From NCBI RefSeq assembly GCF_002973525.1, contig NZ_PVEN01000013.1:148655-212654 (forward strand): 64,000 nucleotides of DNA, read 5' to 3'. Under the pieces are notes generated by a model. It searched no databases. It saw nothing but the letters and a program-made list of their open reading frames with translations, and had not been told where the DNA came from. Each line of letters starts with the position of its first letter. Position 1 is the stretch's first letter. The translations under genes and the position numbers were made by a program. The stretch is from Paraburkholderia sp. BL21I4N1. Lineage in GTDB: Bacteria > Pseudomonadota > Gammaproteobacteria > Burkholderiales > Burkholderiaceae. Of this stretch, positions 52,601 to 60,545 are shown one piece after another.

Positions 52601-54459
52601 CCTTCAACCAGACCGACGCGGACATGGATGCGCAGTGGCTGGTGGACGGCGGCGGTCTCTCGCTGAATCAGAAGGTCACGCTCAAACGCGGCGCGAACTA
52701 TCTGCGCTTGCCGAGCGGCGCGCTGAAGGCCGGCGTGATCAACGCGAGCTTGCGCCGTGACGGGAAAGACGTGGACCGCTTGCAGACCACGATTCATCTC
52801 GACGCCAGCGGCTGGCTCGATCTGCATCAGAACACGGTCGCGCTGGACGGCTCGAACAAGCCGCTCAATTTGCCGCAAGACGCGCAGGACGTTAGCGTGC
52901 GTTTTATCGGCAGCGCGGCCAGCCAGTTCATGCGCGTCGCCGACGATCTGATCAACTATCCGTACGGATGCGCCGAACAGACGTCAAGCCGCTTGATTCC
53001 GCTAGCGCTCGCGCATGATGCGATCGGCCACGGCGATAACGCGAGTTCCACGCAAGGGCTCGAAGCGCTGCTGCGCAATCAGCGGCAGCGTCTGGCGATG
53101 CTGGCGGGTGTCGGTGGCACGTTCGGCTGGTGGGGCGATACCACCGGCGGCAGCGCGCTGATCACGGCCTACGCGTATTACGCGGACTGGCTCGCGAGCC
53201 GCAGCCTCGGCATCAGCTTGCCCGCCGACAACTGGCAGCACGCCATGGACGTGTATCGCGATGCCGGCGCGAAAGAACCGCTGTTGCACCGCGCGCTGGC
53301 GTTGTGGTTCATGCAGCAGATGGGCTTGCCGGTCGCTACGCCGGTTTCGGGCGTCGCGTCTGATTTGTTGAGCGATGCCGCGGCGAGCGCCAATGCGCCG
53401 GCTGCGGCAGACAAAGACCCGGCGTATGGCGCATCGGACTCGATCGTCTTCGCGCAAGCCGATTCGCCGCGCGGCAAGCAAATGGCGATGCTGCTGATCG
53501 CCACGATGGCGCGCGGCACGAACGCGCAACTGCCGGACGGTTTCGACACCGCCGCGAACGCCGCGCGTACCGCGTTGACGAACGATCCGGCGCCGCTAGT
53601 GCAAAGCCTGCTGGTAATGACCGGTGGCGATAGCGGTGCGGCGGTGGACACGTCGGCCTTGCTCGCGAAGAGCAGCGCCGATTACCCGACGCTCGACCGT
53701 GCGCTGACGTTGTTGTGGTTGCGCAAGGGGCTCGGCGCCGACGCGCCGGTGGGTACGCTGCCGTCGCTGCAAGGAGCGGGCTGGACACGGGCCACCACGC
53801 CGACCGGCACGCCGCTGTGGAAGTGGAGCGGCGCGAGTCTGCCGACCACGCTCGACGCTGGCGCGCCGCGAACCGACGTCAACGCGCTGGTCTCGTTCCG
53901 CAGTCACACAAGCGAGGACAGCCGTCTGAACATCACGATCGAGCGTCATTTCTACAAGCTCGAACCGCTGGACGTGAAGACCGATCCGAAGAAGGGCGAA
54001 AGCGCCGAGAGCCAGTTGGGCCGCGCGACGTTCACCGCGAAGCGCGTCAAGTCGGGCGACGCGATCGACAGCAACGCGCTGTATGTCGACGAAGTCACGC
54101 TCACGCCGCGCTCGGGCAATGCTTACCACTATGGTTTGCTGGACGTGCCGCTGCCGCCGGGTGGCGATGTCGAAGCGACTAGCTGGGGCGTGTCGATCGA
54201 CGGTCTGCCGGGCGAGAAGGAAGGCGTGAGCGGTCCGCAGCCGTTTGCGCGCGCCGCGTCGTACGAGATGGGCGAACTGGCGTATCACCAGCCGGTGCCC
54301 TTGCTCGACCGTCCGGTTACGTTGCGGCAACTGGTGCGTTTCGCGTTGCCGGGTACGTTCACGTTGCCCCCCGCGCGCTACTTCCGCATGTATCAGCCGG
54401 ACGCGAAGGCGTTCGAAGGCGGCAAGAGCGATCGCGTGAATACGCTGCGCATCGAGTAA
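49660..54459 (+). CDS. yfaS: Bacterial alpha-2-macroglobulin, YfaS/MagD type, with thioester motif
   Basis: A 1599-residue periplasmic protein with a Sec signal peptide (ending PSAYADD). MG-type beta domains fill residues 100-800 (for example MYRPGDPVHVKFIGRTF and DKPVYGPGDTVTL). The complement-like half has LARWRITVRA and YPYGCAEQTSSRL, in which Cys1104 and Gln1107 form the CxEQ thioester that covalently traps proteases. An alpha-helical thioester domain and receptor-binding-like end follow. Family role: protease inhibition and envelope defence. The ATG overlaps the yfaT stop (ATGA); nearby in-frame ATGs at 49669 and 49681 are alternatives. The intact thioester is notable because, as I recall, many YfaS-type proteins lack it. 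Confidence 0.92.
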   Translation: MNRMNSVMPSTGWLNRARNRAAVTLAALLAAMTLALAPSAYADDSASAAGAADNNIAANPTLRAAPTSNFSSQKVDGQPFFLLSDASFGSDQLAQVRLEAPGREYKDALQAYGGADIVVYRVAKPLDFLKAQKNLHRVNVAPNYQGEGLANTLAYLWDRWFTEARRAWQRVLSFATRSKATEAAPQFKLGEQTGKATQFEPNAQFAPLKGYDIVARFRYPIWDAKVIESPKGVNLEGSSSNFIEASSGNVMIPVGKLPPGLYIVEAVIGNYRAHTLLFVSDTVAVVKAASSGMLVWTTRRDNGKPVANTDVSWTDGVGVLQSGTTGNDGALMLQHVSPERSYVLGADPQGGVFVSENFYYDSEIYNTKIYAVTDRPMYRPGDPVHVKFIGRTFQNATQSTAPAEADIKLDVLDPNGAPVATSKVHFASDTGADTAFTLPADATAGGYTLRFDYNGDVYGSAFRVAEYVKPHFDVNLSMDKADYATGEPLKGKIQLRYPDGKPVRDSKISVTLRAQKVTIVDGELRYAGLFPVKLEQQELTTDSDGNASLTLPAAKEPSRYALTLFAQDGAAYKVRVTREVLIARGATPYRLTTVKSFSQPKEAVNFDLQALGALDPASHAPAKWEWTRLESQTHGEGALKGTAAGGKLSFPVQFDEPGSYMLSVKDDQGNLLAAASHWVAGDGLKAIPGSVEIVFDRDRYKIGDTAEALITFPMPVDDALLTLERDNVEHRALLSAGGDWLQLQRVAPSQWKARIKVGAEFAPNMTFSVLYVHAGEYVFQNAGIVVAQPQIELNVKSDKPVYGPGDTVTLNFDSTLSSKPEAANLTVSVVDEMVYVLQPEIAPNIVDFFYHPRRNNGRTSSSLSFITYDLARAPLKGAPGGPQRANYNERGVKVLERPRRDDQDTAAWEGNLKTDANGHATMTFKMPDSLARWRITVRAAAPDGMVGQRTAYVRSDKALYLKWSGPSHFRLNDQPTVDMIAFNQTDADMDAQWLVDGGGLSLNQKVTLKRGANYLRLPSGALKAGVINASLRRDGKDVDRLQTTIHLDASGWLDLHQNTVALDGSNKPLNLPQDAQDVSVRFIGSAASQFMRVADDLINYPYGCAEQTSSRLIPLALAHDAIGHGDNASSTQGLEALLRNQRQRLAMLAGVGGTFGWWGDTTGGSALITAYAYYADWLASRSLGISLPADNWQHAMDVYRDAGAKEPLLHRALALWFMQQMGLPVATPVSGVASDLLSDAAASANAPAAADKDPAYGASDSIVFAQADSPRGKQMAMLLIATMARGTNAQLPDGFDTAANAARTALTNDPAPLVQSLLVMTGGDSGAAVDTSALLAKSSADYPTLDRALTLLWLRKGLGADAPVGTLPSLQGAGWTRATTPTGTPLWKWSGASLPTTLDAGAPRTDVNALVSFRSHTSEDSRLNITIERHFYKLEPLDVKTDPKKGESAESQLGRATFTAKRVKSGDAIDSNALYVDEVTLTPRSGNAYHYGLLDVPLPPGGDVEATSWGVSIDGLPGEKEGVSGPQPFARAASYEMGELAYHQPVPLLDRPVTLRQLVRFALPGTFTLPPARYFRMYQPDAKAFEGGKSDRVNTLRIE

Positions 54460-54470
54460 GCGAGTCCATC

Positions 54471-56243
54471 ATGCTCCGCACGCTTCGGCCTACCCGTGAT
54501 CGTCTGGTGACTGCGCTGCGGGTTGCGCTCGTCGTCGGCGCGGTGACGTATGCCGCTGCGCCGGCGTCGGCCGCTGCGATGTCAGTGGCATCTCAGGTGG
54601 CGTCTCAGGCGCCGTTGCTGCGCTTCGCCTGGCTGCGCGACGGCCGGAGCCAACTCTGGCAGGCCAGCACCGACGGCCCGGCAACCGGTCTTGCGCCGCA
54701 AGCCGCGCAAGCGCTGCCGGCCACGCTGGAAACGCCGCTCGGCAGCGTGTGGAAGTTGTTCGTCTACGCGTATCTGGTCGATCGCAACATCGCCACGCCG
54801 GATTACACCTGCAACGGTGGCGATCGCGAGGAAGTGTATTGCTGCATGACGGGCGGTCATATCGACCGTGAACATGCTCTGATGCAATCGTGCGGACTGT
54901 TCTTCGAGCCGGCGCGCCTGCAACTCGATTCCGCCGACTGGCGCAAGTATTGGAGCGCCGCTCACGCACCCGCCTGGCTGCGCGATCTTCACGCAATGAC
55001 GCCGGCTCGCCGCGTGCCGGTAGGCGATCTGCTCGTCGCGTTGCAAGCGGTGCCCGCCCGGCCGCGTGAGGCGGCGTCGAGCACGCTGGTGTCGGTGCTA
55101 ACCAGCGGACGCGGCGAAGGCACGGTGGCGCTTTACGGCAGCGTGCTGCGCGCCAAAACATGGACCATGCCGGATCCGGCGCGGCCGGGTGCGTCGATCG
55201 GCGGGGCAGCGGGCTGGCTGGCCGACGGCACGCCGGTGTGGCTCGGCGGCCAGGGCGGTAGTCCGCGCGTGCTCGCGGCCGCCGCGCCGCGCATCGCGCC
55301 GCTGCTGACGCAAGTCGCCATTCCCGACGACGGCGCGTGCGTGCTGGTCGATTTTTTCAGCCGCTATCCGATTCGCGAAGTACTCGGCGACAGTGGCCCG
55401 GCTGCGGCGCCGGATGGGCCTTTGCGCGGCGATTTCCGCGTCGGTTTCGTCAACGGCAATTGGGTGCGGGTGACGAGCCGCGGCGAGTTGCGGCTCGATC
55501 GCGATGCGGGCGGCGCGCCGCAAATAGTCGGTCGTTTCGGTATGAACGACTACGTGGCGCGTGTGGTCGAGCGGGAAGGCGACACGAGCCAGCCGGAGGC
55601 GGCCAAGGCGCTGGCGGTGGCGGCGCGCACCTACGCCGTGCAGCACGGCAATCACGATCACGGCTGTTACCGGATCGACGACAGCAGCAGTACGCAGCGC
55701 GTCCTGCCGCGTGCACCGACCGCCGCCGCGCGCCGCGCCGCGGATCTGACCGACGCGCTGGTGCTGACCGGTGTGCCGGTGCAGTATCACCACGACAAAG
55801 CCGCACCGGGGCAGATGAGCTGGCTCGCGGCGAAGGCGTCCGCGCAAAGCGGCCAGACGTTCGACGCGATTCTCGCTCGCACCTGGCCGCAAGCGACGCT
55901 GACGTCGTTCCTGAGCCCGTTGTCCGGCGACTGCGTCGCGGTGGCCGGCGCGCAGGACTGGCTGCGACGCAACGCGCAACTGTGGGCGCGGCGTCTGGAC
56001 GGCGCGGCCGGCTACGAGACGCCCGATCTGCCGGCTGTGTGCGAGGTGCGCGAAGGGCGGCCCTATGAGGATGCGCAGCGCAATCGCATCTACATCTATC
56101 GGCTACAGACCGAAGAAGATCGCATCGCGCTGACGCATGAATATATTCACCTCGCGTTTCAGCATCATCCGCGCGGCGTCGACGAAGAGTTCGTCGAACG
56201 CACCGCGCGCATGCTGATTCGTACCGACAATCCGATCCAATGA
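54471..56243 (+). CDS. yfaQ: YfaQ/DUF2300 family protein with SxxK, SpoIID-like and HExxH motifs
   Basis: A 590-residue exported protein (signal ending near ASAAA). Three parts are visible. Residues 85-100 have TPLGSVWKLF, an SxxK motif (Ser92, Lys95) like penicillin-binding or serine beta-lactamase-like enzymes. Residues about 365-430 (EAAKALAVAARTYAVQHG) match the SpoIID/LytB peptidoglycan domain. Residues 556-560 form the zinc-peptidase motif HEYIH, with Glu near 576. It looks like a multi-domain cell-wall protein and sits 11 bases after the macroglobulin gene. The catalytic status of each part is unproven. Confidence 0.82.
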   Translation: MLRTLRPTRDRLVTALRVALVVGAVTYAAAPASAAAMSVASQVASQAPLLRFAWLRDGRSQLWQASTDGPATGLAPQAAQALPATLETPLGSVWKLFVYAYLVDRNIATPDYTCNGGDREEVYCCMTGGHIDREHALMQSCGLFFEPARLQLDSADWRKYWSAAHAPAWLRDLHAMTPARRVPVGDLLVALQAVPARPREAASSTLVSVLTSGRGEGTVALYGSVLRAKTWTMPDPARPGASIGGAAGWLADGTPVWLGGQGGSPRVLAAAAPRIAPLLTQVAIPDDGACVLVDFFSRYPIREVLGDSGPAAAPDGPLRGDFRVGFVNGNWVRVTSRGELRLDRDAGGAPQIVGRFGMNDYVARVVEREGDTSQPEAAKALAVAARTYAVQHGNHDHGCYRIDDSSSTQRVLPRAPTAAARRAADLTDALVLTGVPVQYHHDKAAPGQMSWLAAKASAQSGQTFDAILARTWPQATLTSFLSPLSGDCVAVAGAQDWLRRNAQLWARRLDGAAGYETPDLPAVCEVREGRPYEDAQRNRIYIYRLQTEEDRIALTHEYIHLAFQHHPRGVDEEFVERTARMLIRTDNPIQ

Positions 56244-57151
56244 ACTTCGCTTCACGTTCGCTTTCATGTTTGTGCGGCCGGCCGGTTCCGCCGAGTCGCG
56301 TTCGGATACGCGCCGCGCTGGCGCTCGCGGTTTCGTTTGCGGTTTCGTTCGCGTCGGCTTCGGCCGTGGTGCTGGCTGCCACGATGACTGAGGCGCGTGC
56401 AGCCGATACCGGTGGCGCCATCGCCGATCTCACCGGCGCTTTCGGCGGCTGGCGGCATAGCGGGCTGACGAACGAAGGCGAGCATTTCGTCGCCGCGTAT
56501 CCGCGGCCGCCGGTCGATCGTGGCGCGCAGCGCTACCGCACGCTGATCGAAGGGCGCCTGAAGCACATCGACAAGCACGCGCGCAAACCGCCTACGCTGG
56601 TCGTCAACGGCAACCCGACGCCGCTCTATACCGACGACGAGGGCGCGTTCGCGCGTCCGTGGGCGTTCGGCGCGGGCTCGAACAGCATCGAGCTGATTTC
56701 CGCCGACGGCAAACAGCACCAGCGCATGCAGTTTTACGAAGCCGACCACAGCAAGCCGCAGGCGAAATTGCGCGCGATCGTCACGTGGGACGATCCGCAT
56801 GCCCAGGTCGATCTGCACGTGATCACGCCCGATGGTCTGCACGCGTTCTTCGCCAACCCGACACTCGACGACGGCAGCGGCTTCGACGTCGATTCGGTGG
56901 ACGGCGCGGGGCCGGGGATTTTTTCGTCGGCGGCGCCGGAACACGGCACGTGGCTGTTCTTCTTGAATTACTGGGGCAACTTCGATTCGACCGGCTATAA
57001 CTTCGACGCCGCCGCGCACGATCGCGACGTGATCACGGCGACGCTGACACTGGTATTCAATGAAAATACGCCGAACGAACGGCGTGAAACGATGATCGTG
57101 CCGCTGCGCAAAATCGGCGATCTGATGCTCGTGAAAAGCGAGCGACTTTGA
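56240..57151 (+). CDS. yfaP: YfaP/DUF2135 family exported protein (first copy)
   Basis: A 303-residue protein whose ATG overlaps the yfaQ stop (ATGA). A long N-terminal lead with a hydrophobic segment (ALALAVSFAVSFASASAVVL) serves as signal peptide. The mature part has two beta-rich pieces: a carboxypeptidase-regulatory-like fold (TLVVNGNPTPLYTDDEGAFA) and the DUF2135 signature WDDPHAQVDLHVITPDGLHA, followed by GPGIFSSAAPEHGTWLFFLN. It is probably an extracytoplasmic partner of the macroglobulin. A paralogue follows directly. Confidence 0.83.
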   Translation: MNFASRSLSCLCGRPVPPSRVRIRAALALAVSFAVSFASASAVVLAATMTEARAADTGGAIADLTGAFGGWRHSGLTNEGEHFVAAYPRPPVDRGAQRYRTLIEGRLKHIDKHARKPPTLVVNGNPTPLYTDDEGAFARPWAFGAGSNSIELISADGKQHQRMQFYEADHSKPQAKLRAIVTWDDPHAQVDLHVITPDGLHAFFANPTLDDGSGFDVDSVDGAGPGIFSSAAPEHGTWLFFLNYWGNFDSTGYNFDAAAHDRDVITATLTLVFNENTPNERRETMIVPLRKIGDLMLVKSERL

Positions 57152-57173
57152 CAGCGGGATGGGAGCGGTGAAG

Positions 57174-57971
57174 ATGACGTCCAGAACGACGCGGTGGATG
57201 AAGGCGGCTTGTGGTGTGCTGGTCGTCGCTGGCTTGCAGGCGGCAAGCGTGGCGCGTGCGAGTGATATCGACTTTGCCGCGCCGTTGAACGGCTGGCGCA
57301 ACACCAGCGGCGACACCGAGCGTTACACGCAGGACGTGCATTACCCGGCCGTGTCGGTGCAGACGCCGGAAGGCCAATCGAAGTTCGCGCTGATCGAAGG
57401 GCAGATCCGCAACACGCCCAAGAAGAAGGGCACCTCGGTCGGCACGCTGGTGGTGAACGGCACGCCGCTACCGCAGCGCGTGGAAGAGGACGGCAAGTTC
57501 TCGCGCCCTTACGCGTTTCCTTCCGGCAGCAACGGCATCGAGCTGCGTGCGCCGGACGGCACCCGTAAGCGCGTGCAGTTCTACGACGCATACAGCGGCA
57601 AGACCCAGCCGAAGCTGCGCGTGCTGCTCGCGTGGGACACCGACGGCACCGATCTGGACCTGCACATCGTATCGCCCGATGGCGTGCATACCTGGTACGG
57701 CGACCGCGTGGCGCCGAACGGCGGCTCGCTCGACGTGGATGTGACGACCGGCTATGGACCGGAGATTTACTCGTCGGCCGCGCCGTTGAAGGGCACCTAT
57801 CTGGTTTATGTGAATTACTACGGCAATGGCAATAGCGGCGCGGATATCACGGTCGCGCAGATCACCATCATCACCAACGAAAATACGCCCGACGAAAAGA
57901 GCGAAACGATTCGGGTGCCGATGCGCAAACCCGGTGAGTTGACGCTTGTGAAGACGTTTGTACTGCCGTGA
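57174..57971 (+). CDS. YfaP/DUF2135 family exported protein (second copy)
   Basis: A 265-residue paralogue of the preceding gene. The DUF2135 core is WDTDGTDLDLHIVSPDGVHT with GPEIYSSAAPLKGTYLVYVN, and NENTPDEKSETIRVPMRKPG aligns with the end of the first copy. The signal peptide (ACGVLVVAGLQAASVARA) is short and regular. GGGAG at 57161-57165 stands eight bases before this ATG; the ATG at 57159 overlaps that signal and is rejected. E. coli has one such gene, so the operon here carries a tandem duplication. Confidence 0.83.
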   Translation: MTSRTTRWMKAACGVLVVAGLQAASVARASDIDFAAPLNGWRNTSGDTERYTQDVHYPAVSVQTPEGQSKFALIEGQIRNTPKKKGTSVGTLVVNGTPLPQRVEEDGKFSRPYAFPSGSNGIELRAPDGTRKRVQFYDAYSGKTQPKLRVLLAWDTDGTDLDLHIVSPDGVHTWYGDRVAPNGGSLDVDVTTGYGPEIYSSAAPLKGTYLVYVNYYGNGNSGADITVAQITIITNENTPDEKSETIRVPMRKPGELTLVKTFVLP

Positions 57972-58105
57972 AGTGTGTCGTGTGATTGTCTTTAAGACTC
58001 CGCCGGTTTTACATTGCCGGGGGAGTTAACCAGGAGCGTAAGTCCGCCAGATCCGTGCGTTCGCGGGTCATCAAAACGTCAATAAATCAGAAGGGGGAAG
58101 CAGAA

Positions 58106-59212
58106 ATGAATTCACTCGACCAGAAGCAGCCGCTATTGACCTACGACGGCAAGATTGGGGAGCTGTACGGCATTTTCATCAAAAATCTGCTGCTGCAGAT
58201 CATCACCTTGGGGATTTATCGTTTTTGGGCGACCACTAATACCCGCCGGTATATCTGGTCGAGAATGCAGTTTCAAGGCGAACGGTTTGAATACACCGGA
58301 ACCGGTGGTGAGCTGTTCAAAGGTTTTCTGCTGGCGATCGCGATTCTGATCGGCGCGGTTGTCGGCGCGGGCGTTCTCAGCGCGATTTTGCACGTATTGA
58401 CCGGCAGTGCCTTGCTGGCCGCGTTGCCGATGATCGCCTTCTACATCCTGATCGCGGTGGTCGCGGCGGGTGCCTATTTCAGCGCGCAGCGTTACCGTCT
58501 GAGTCGCACGCAGTGGTGCGGGATTCGCGGCGGCATGACGGGTTCGTCGCTGGTCTACGGTGGCTATGCGCTGCTGTACGGTCTGCTGTGCATCGTCACG
58601 CTGTGGCAGTTGTTGCCTTGGGTGTCCATGCGACTCGCCGAGCGCCGCATTAACGCGAGCAGCTTCGGCAGTCAGCAATTCCATTTCCAGGGTCGCGCCG
58701 GCGCGCTGTATGGCGCGTTCGTCGGGACGTTCGTAGGCGTGGTCGCGCTGTTTGCCGTGCTCGTCATGATTTTCTTCAAGAGCTTCATGTTGCTGCTGCC
58801 GTTCGGTCATGCGCCGCTGAAGGCGGGCGACCCCGGCGCGGCCGCGGCGTTCGGCTCGGTGTTTCTGTTTTATGTGTTGTTCATCGTCGGCGCGCTATTG
58901 ATTCAGTGCGCCTATCTGGCGCTCGTGACACGCCATGTGATGGGCAATACCACGCTCGGCTCGCAACTGCGTTTCGGCAGCACCATGACCGGGAAGCGTT
59001 TGCTCGGCATGATGCTGGGCAATCTGGCGATCGTCGTCTTTACGCTTGGGTTGGGGCTGCCTATCGTGCTGCATCGCGTGATGCGCCTGGTGGCGGATAC
59101 GGTTCAGGTCTCGGGCCAACTCGACCCGCAGACACTCGGTCAAAACGATCAGGCGCCGCCGCGTACCGGCGAAGGCATGTTGAACCTGCTCGACCATGGC
59201 GGCGCGTTCTGA
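58106..59212 (+). CDS. DUF898 family membrane protein (YjgN-like)
   Basis: A 368-residue protein with about eight membrane segments, in two repeats. Each repeat opens with the DUF898 pattern (LLTYDGKIGELYGIFIKNLL; then FHFQGRAGALYGAFVGTFVG) and includes TLGIYRFWATTNTRRYIWSR. Function is unknown. AAGGGGGAAG five bases before the ATG is a strong ribosome binding site. It overlaps the M48 peptidase gene at its end, so the two are coupled, as YjgN-type and M48 genes often are. Confidence 0.87.
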   Translation: MNSLDQKQPLLTYDGKIGELYGIFIKNLLLQIITLGIYRFWATTNTRRYIWSRMQFQGERFEYTGTGGELFKGFLLAIAILIGAVVGAGVLSAILHVLTGSALLAALPMIAFYILIAVVAAGAYFSAQRYRLSRTQWCGIRGGMTGSSLVYGGYALLYGLLCIVTLWQLLPWVSMRLAERRINASSFGSQQFHFQGRAGALYGAFVGTFVGVVALFAVLVMIFFKSFMLLLPFGHAPLKAGDPGAAAAFGSVFLFYVLFIVGALLIQCAYLALVTRHVMGNTTLGSQLRFGSTMTGKRLLGMMLGNLAIVVFTLGLGLPIVLHRVMRLVADTVQVSGQLDPQTLGQNDQAPPRTGEGMLNLLDHGGAF

Positions 59213-60281
59213 GCGCGGAATGATGGCGACGGGCTCCGACGCGGCGCGCTCCGTTGAGACGCGCTATTTCGATGGGCGCAGCGCGGCGGCGTATAGCGCG
59301 ACGCTGCGTTGGAGCGGCACGTTTCTGTCGATCGACGGTGTCGCTGGTGAGCTGGCGGTCTGGCCGCGTGCGCGGCTGATCGTCGGCGAGCCGGATCCGG
59401 ACGGCAGAGTCGCGTTGTCGTGCAAGGGTGAGTTGGGTCGCGTGTCGACCGGCATCGACGCTTTGCCGCCTCAGATTGCCGCACAGGTCACGACGCCGCG
59501 TAAGCGGCGTCGGCAGTATTTGGGCTGGGCGATGGTCGGCGTAGCGACACTGGCGGTGGCGTTTGCGCTGGTTACGACATTGCCGGCGGTCGGCGCGGCA
59601 CTGATGCCGCGTAGTGCCGAAAACCAGCTCGGCGAGATGGTGGAAACGGTCGTGGTCGGCAAGCATCGGGTGTGCGTCGGCGCTGAGGGACAACGCGTGC
59701 TCGAGCAGCTCGAAGCGCGGCTGGCGCGCGCGGCGGGCATCGCGCAACCGGTGCGGCTGGTGGTGATCGACAGCAAAACGGCGAATGCGCTGACGTTGCC
59801 CGGCGGGCGCATGGTCATCATGCAGGGGCTGATTCAGCGGGTTGGCAGTGCCGATCAGCTGGCGGGCGTGATGGCGCATGAAACCGGACATATCGCGCGA
59901 CGCGATCCCGTGGTCGCGCTGTTTCGCGGCGCGGGAATCGGGTTGATCAGCGCCACGCTGGGCATCAATCCTGGATTCGTGGATGTGTCGTCGCTGGCCG
60001 GGCGATTGGTCAACTTGTCGTATAGCCGCGATATGGAGCGCCTCGCCGATGCGAACGGCGTCGCCTATCTGCAAGCGAGCGGATTGCGCAGCGACGGGCT
60101 GGCAGGTTTTTTCGCGTTGACCGAAAAGCGCGAGGGCAGCGCTAGCGCGGCGATTGAGTTTCTGTCGGATCATCCGCGGACGGCTGATCGTGAGAAACGC
60201 AGCCAAGGTTCGCCGCTCGGCGAAAGTGCGTTGACGGCGCAGCAATGGGCGGCGGTTCGGGACATGTGCGCGAAACCGTGA
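59196..60281 (+). CDS. M48-family zinc metallopeptidase, membrane-anchored
   Basis: A 361-residue peptidase. A cytoplasmic-type N-terminal region (about 100 residues) precedes one membrane segment (LGWAMVGVATLAVAFALVTT), then the M48 catalytic domain with HETGH (His228, Glu229, His232) and the third ligand Glu in SYSRDMERLADANGV. It is related to HtpX/BepA-like envelope quality-control peptidases. The 17-base overlap with the DUF898 gene may be shortened, since ATGs at 59220 and 59223 are possible starts. Confidence 0.87.
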   Translation: MAARSERGMMATGSDAARSVETRYFDGRSAAAYSATLRWSGTFLSIDGVAGELAVWPRARLIVGEPDPDGRVALSCKGELGRVSTGIDALPPQIAAQVTTPRKRRRQYLGWAMVGVATLAVAFALVTTLPAVGAALMPRSAENQLGEMVETVVVGKHRVCVGAEGQRVLEQLEARLARAAGIAQPVRLVVIDSKTANALTLPGGRMVIMQGLIQRVGSADQLAGVMAHETGHIARRDPVVALFRGAGIGLISATLGINPGFVDVSSLAGRLVNLSYSRDMERLADANGVAYLQASGLRSDGLAGFFALTEKREGSASAAIEFLSDHPRTADREKRSQGSPLGESALTAQQWAAVRDMCAKP

Positions 60282-60375
60282 CATTGCGGGGCTCGTTGGT
60301 TTTGCGTTGTTGCGCCATTGCGAGCGCGGTCGTGCAAGTCAATGCGATCAATGCGTTACGTGAGTCATGCTCAGG

Positions 60376-60410
60376 TTGTCCACAGGCTTGCGAACAATTT
60401 CTGTGGACAA
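60376..60410 (+). repeat. Paired DnaA-box-like 35-bp element, copy C
   Basis: TTGTCCACAG, a 15-base spacer (GCTTGCGAACAATTT), then CTGTGGACAA. The two arms are perfect inverted repeats. Same arms, spacer length and orientation as the copies at 34924 and 38164. It lies between the M48 peptidase and PRC-barrel genes. Confidence 0.8.
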
Positions 60411-60433
60411 ATGGAGCGGTGGCCGTCGTGGCT

Positions 60434-60463
60434 GCTTTGCTTTGCTTTGCTTTGCCTTGCCTT
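60434..60463 (+). repeat. Pentanucleotide repeat (GCTTT)4(GCCTT)2
   Basis: Four GCTTT units followed by two GCCTT units. It is intergenic, 80 bases from the PRC-barrel stop, so length changes would not shift a reading frame. Confidence 0.75.
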
Positions 60464-60545
60464 GCCGCGAGCCGTTCGGACTGCTTTGACCGCTTCGATC
60501 GGTTGACGTTGGCTCGGCGCGCTGACGTTGCCGGTGCTTCCCTCT

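Noticed and set aside
59061..60284. Long antisense frame (about 400 codons) across the M48 peptidase gene
   Set aside because: It is arginine-rich and without domain features; such frames are a by-product of high GC on the strand opposite a real gene. The same holds for the other long antisense frames, for example over yfaS and rpoD.
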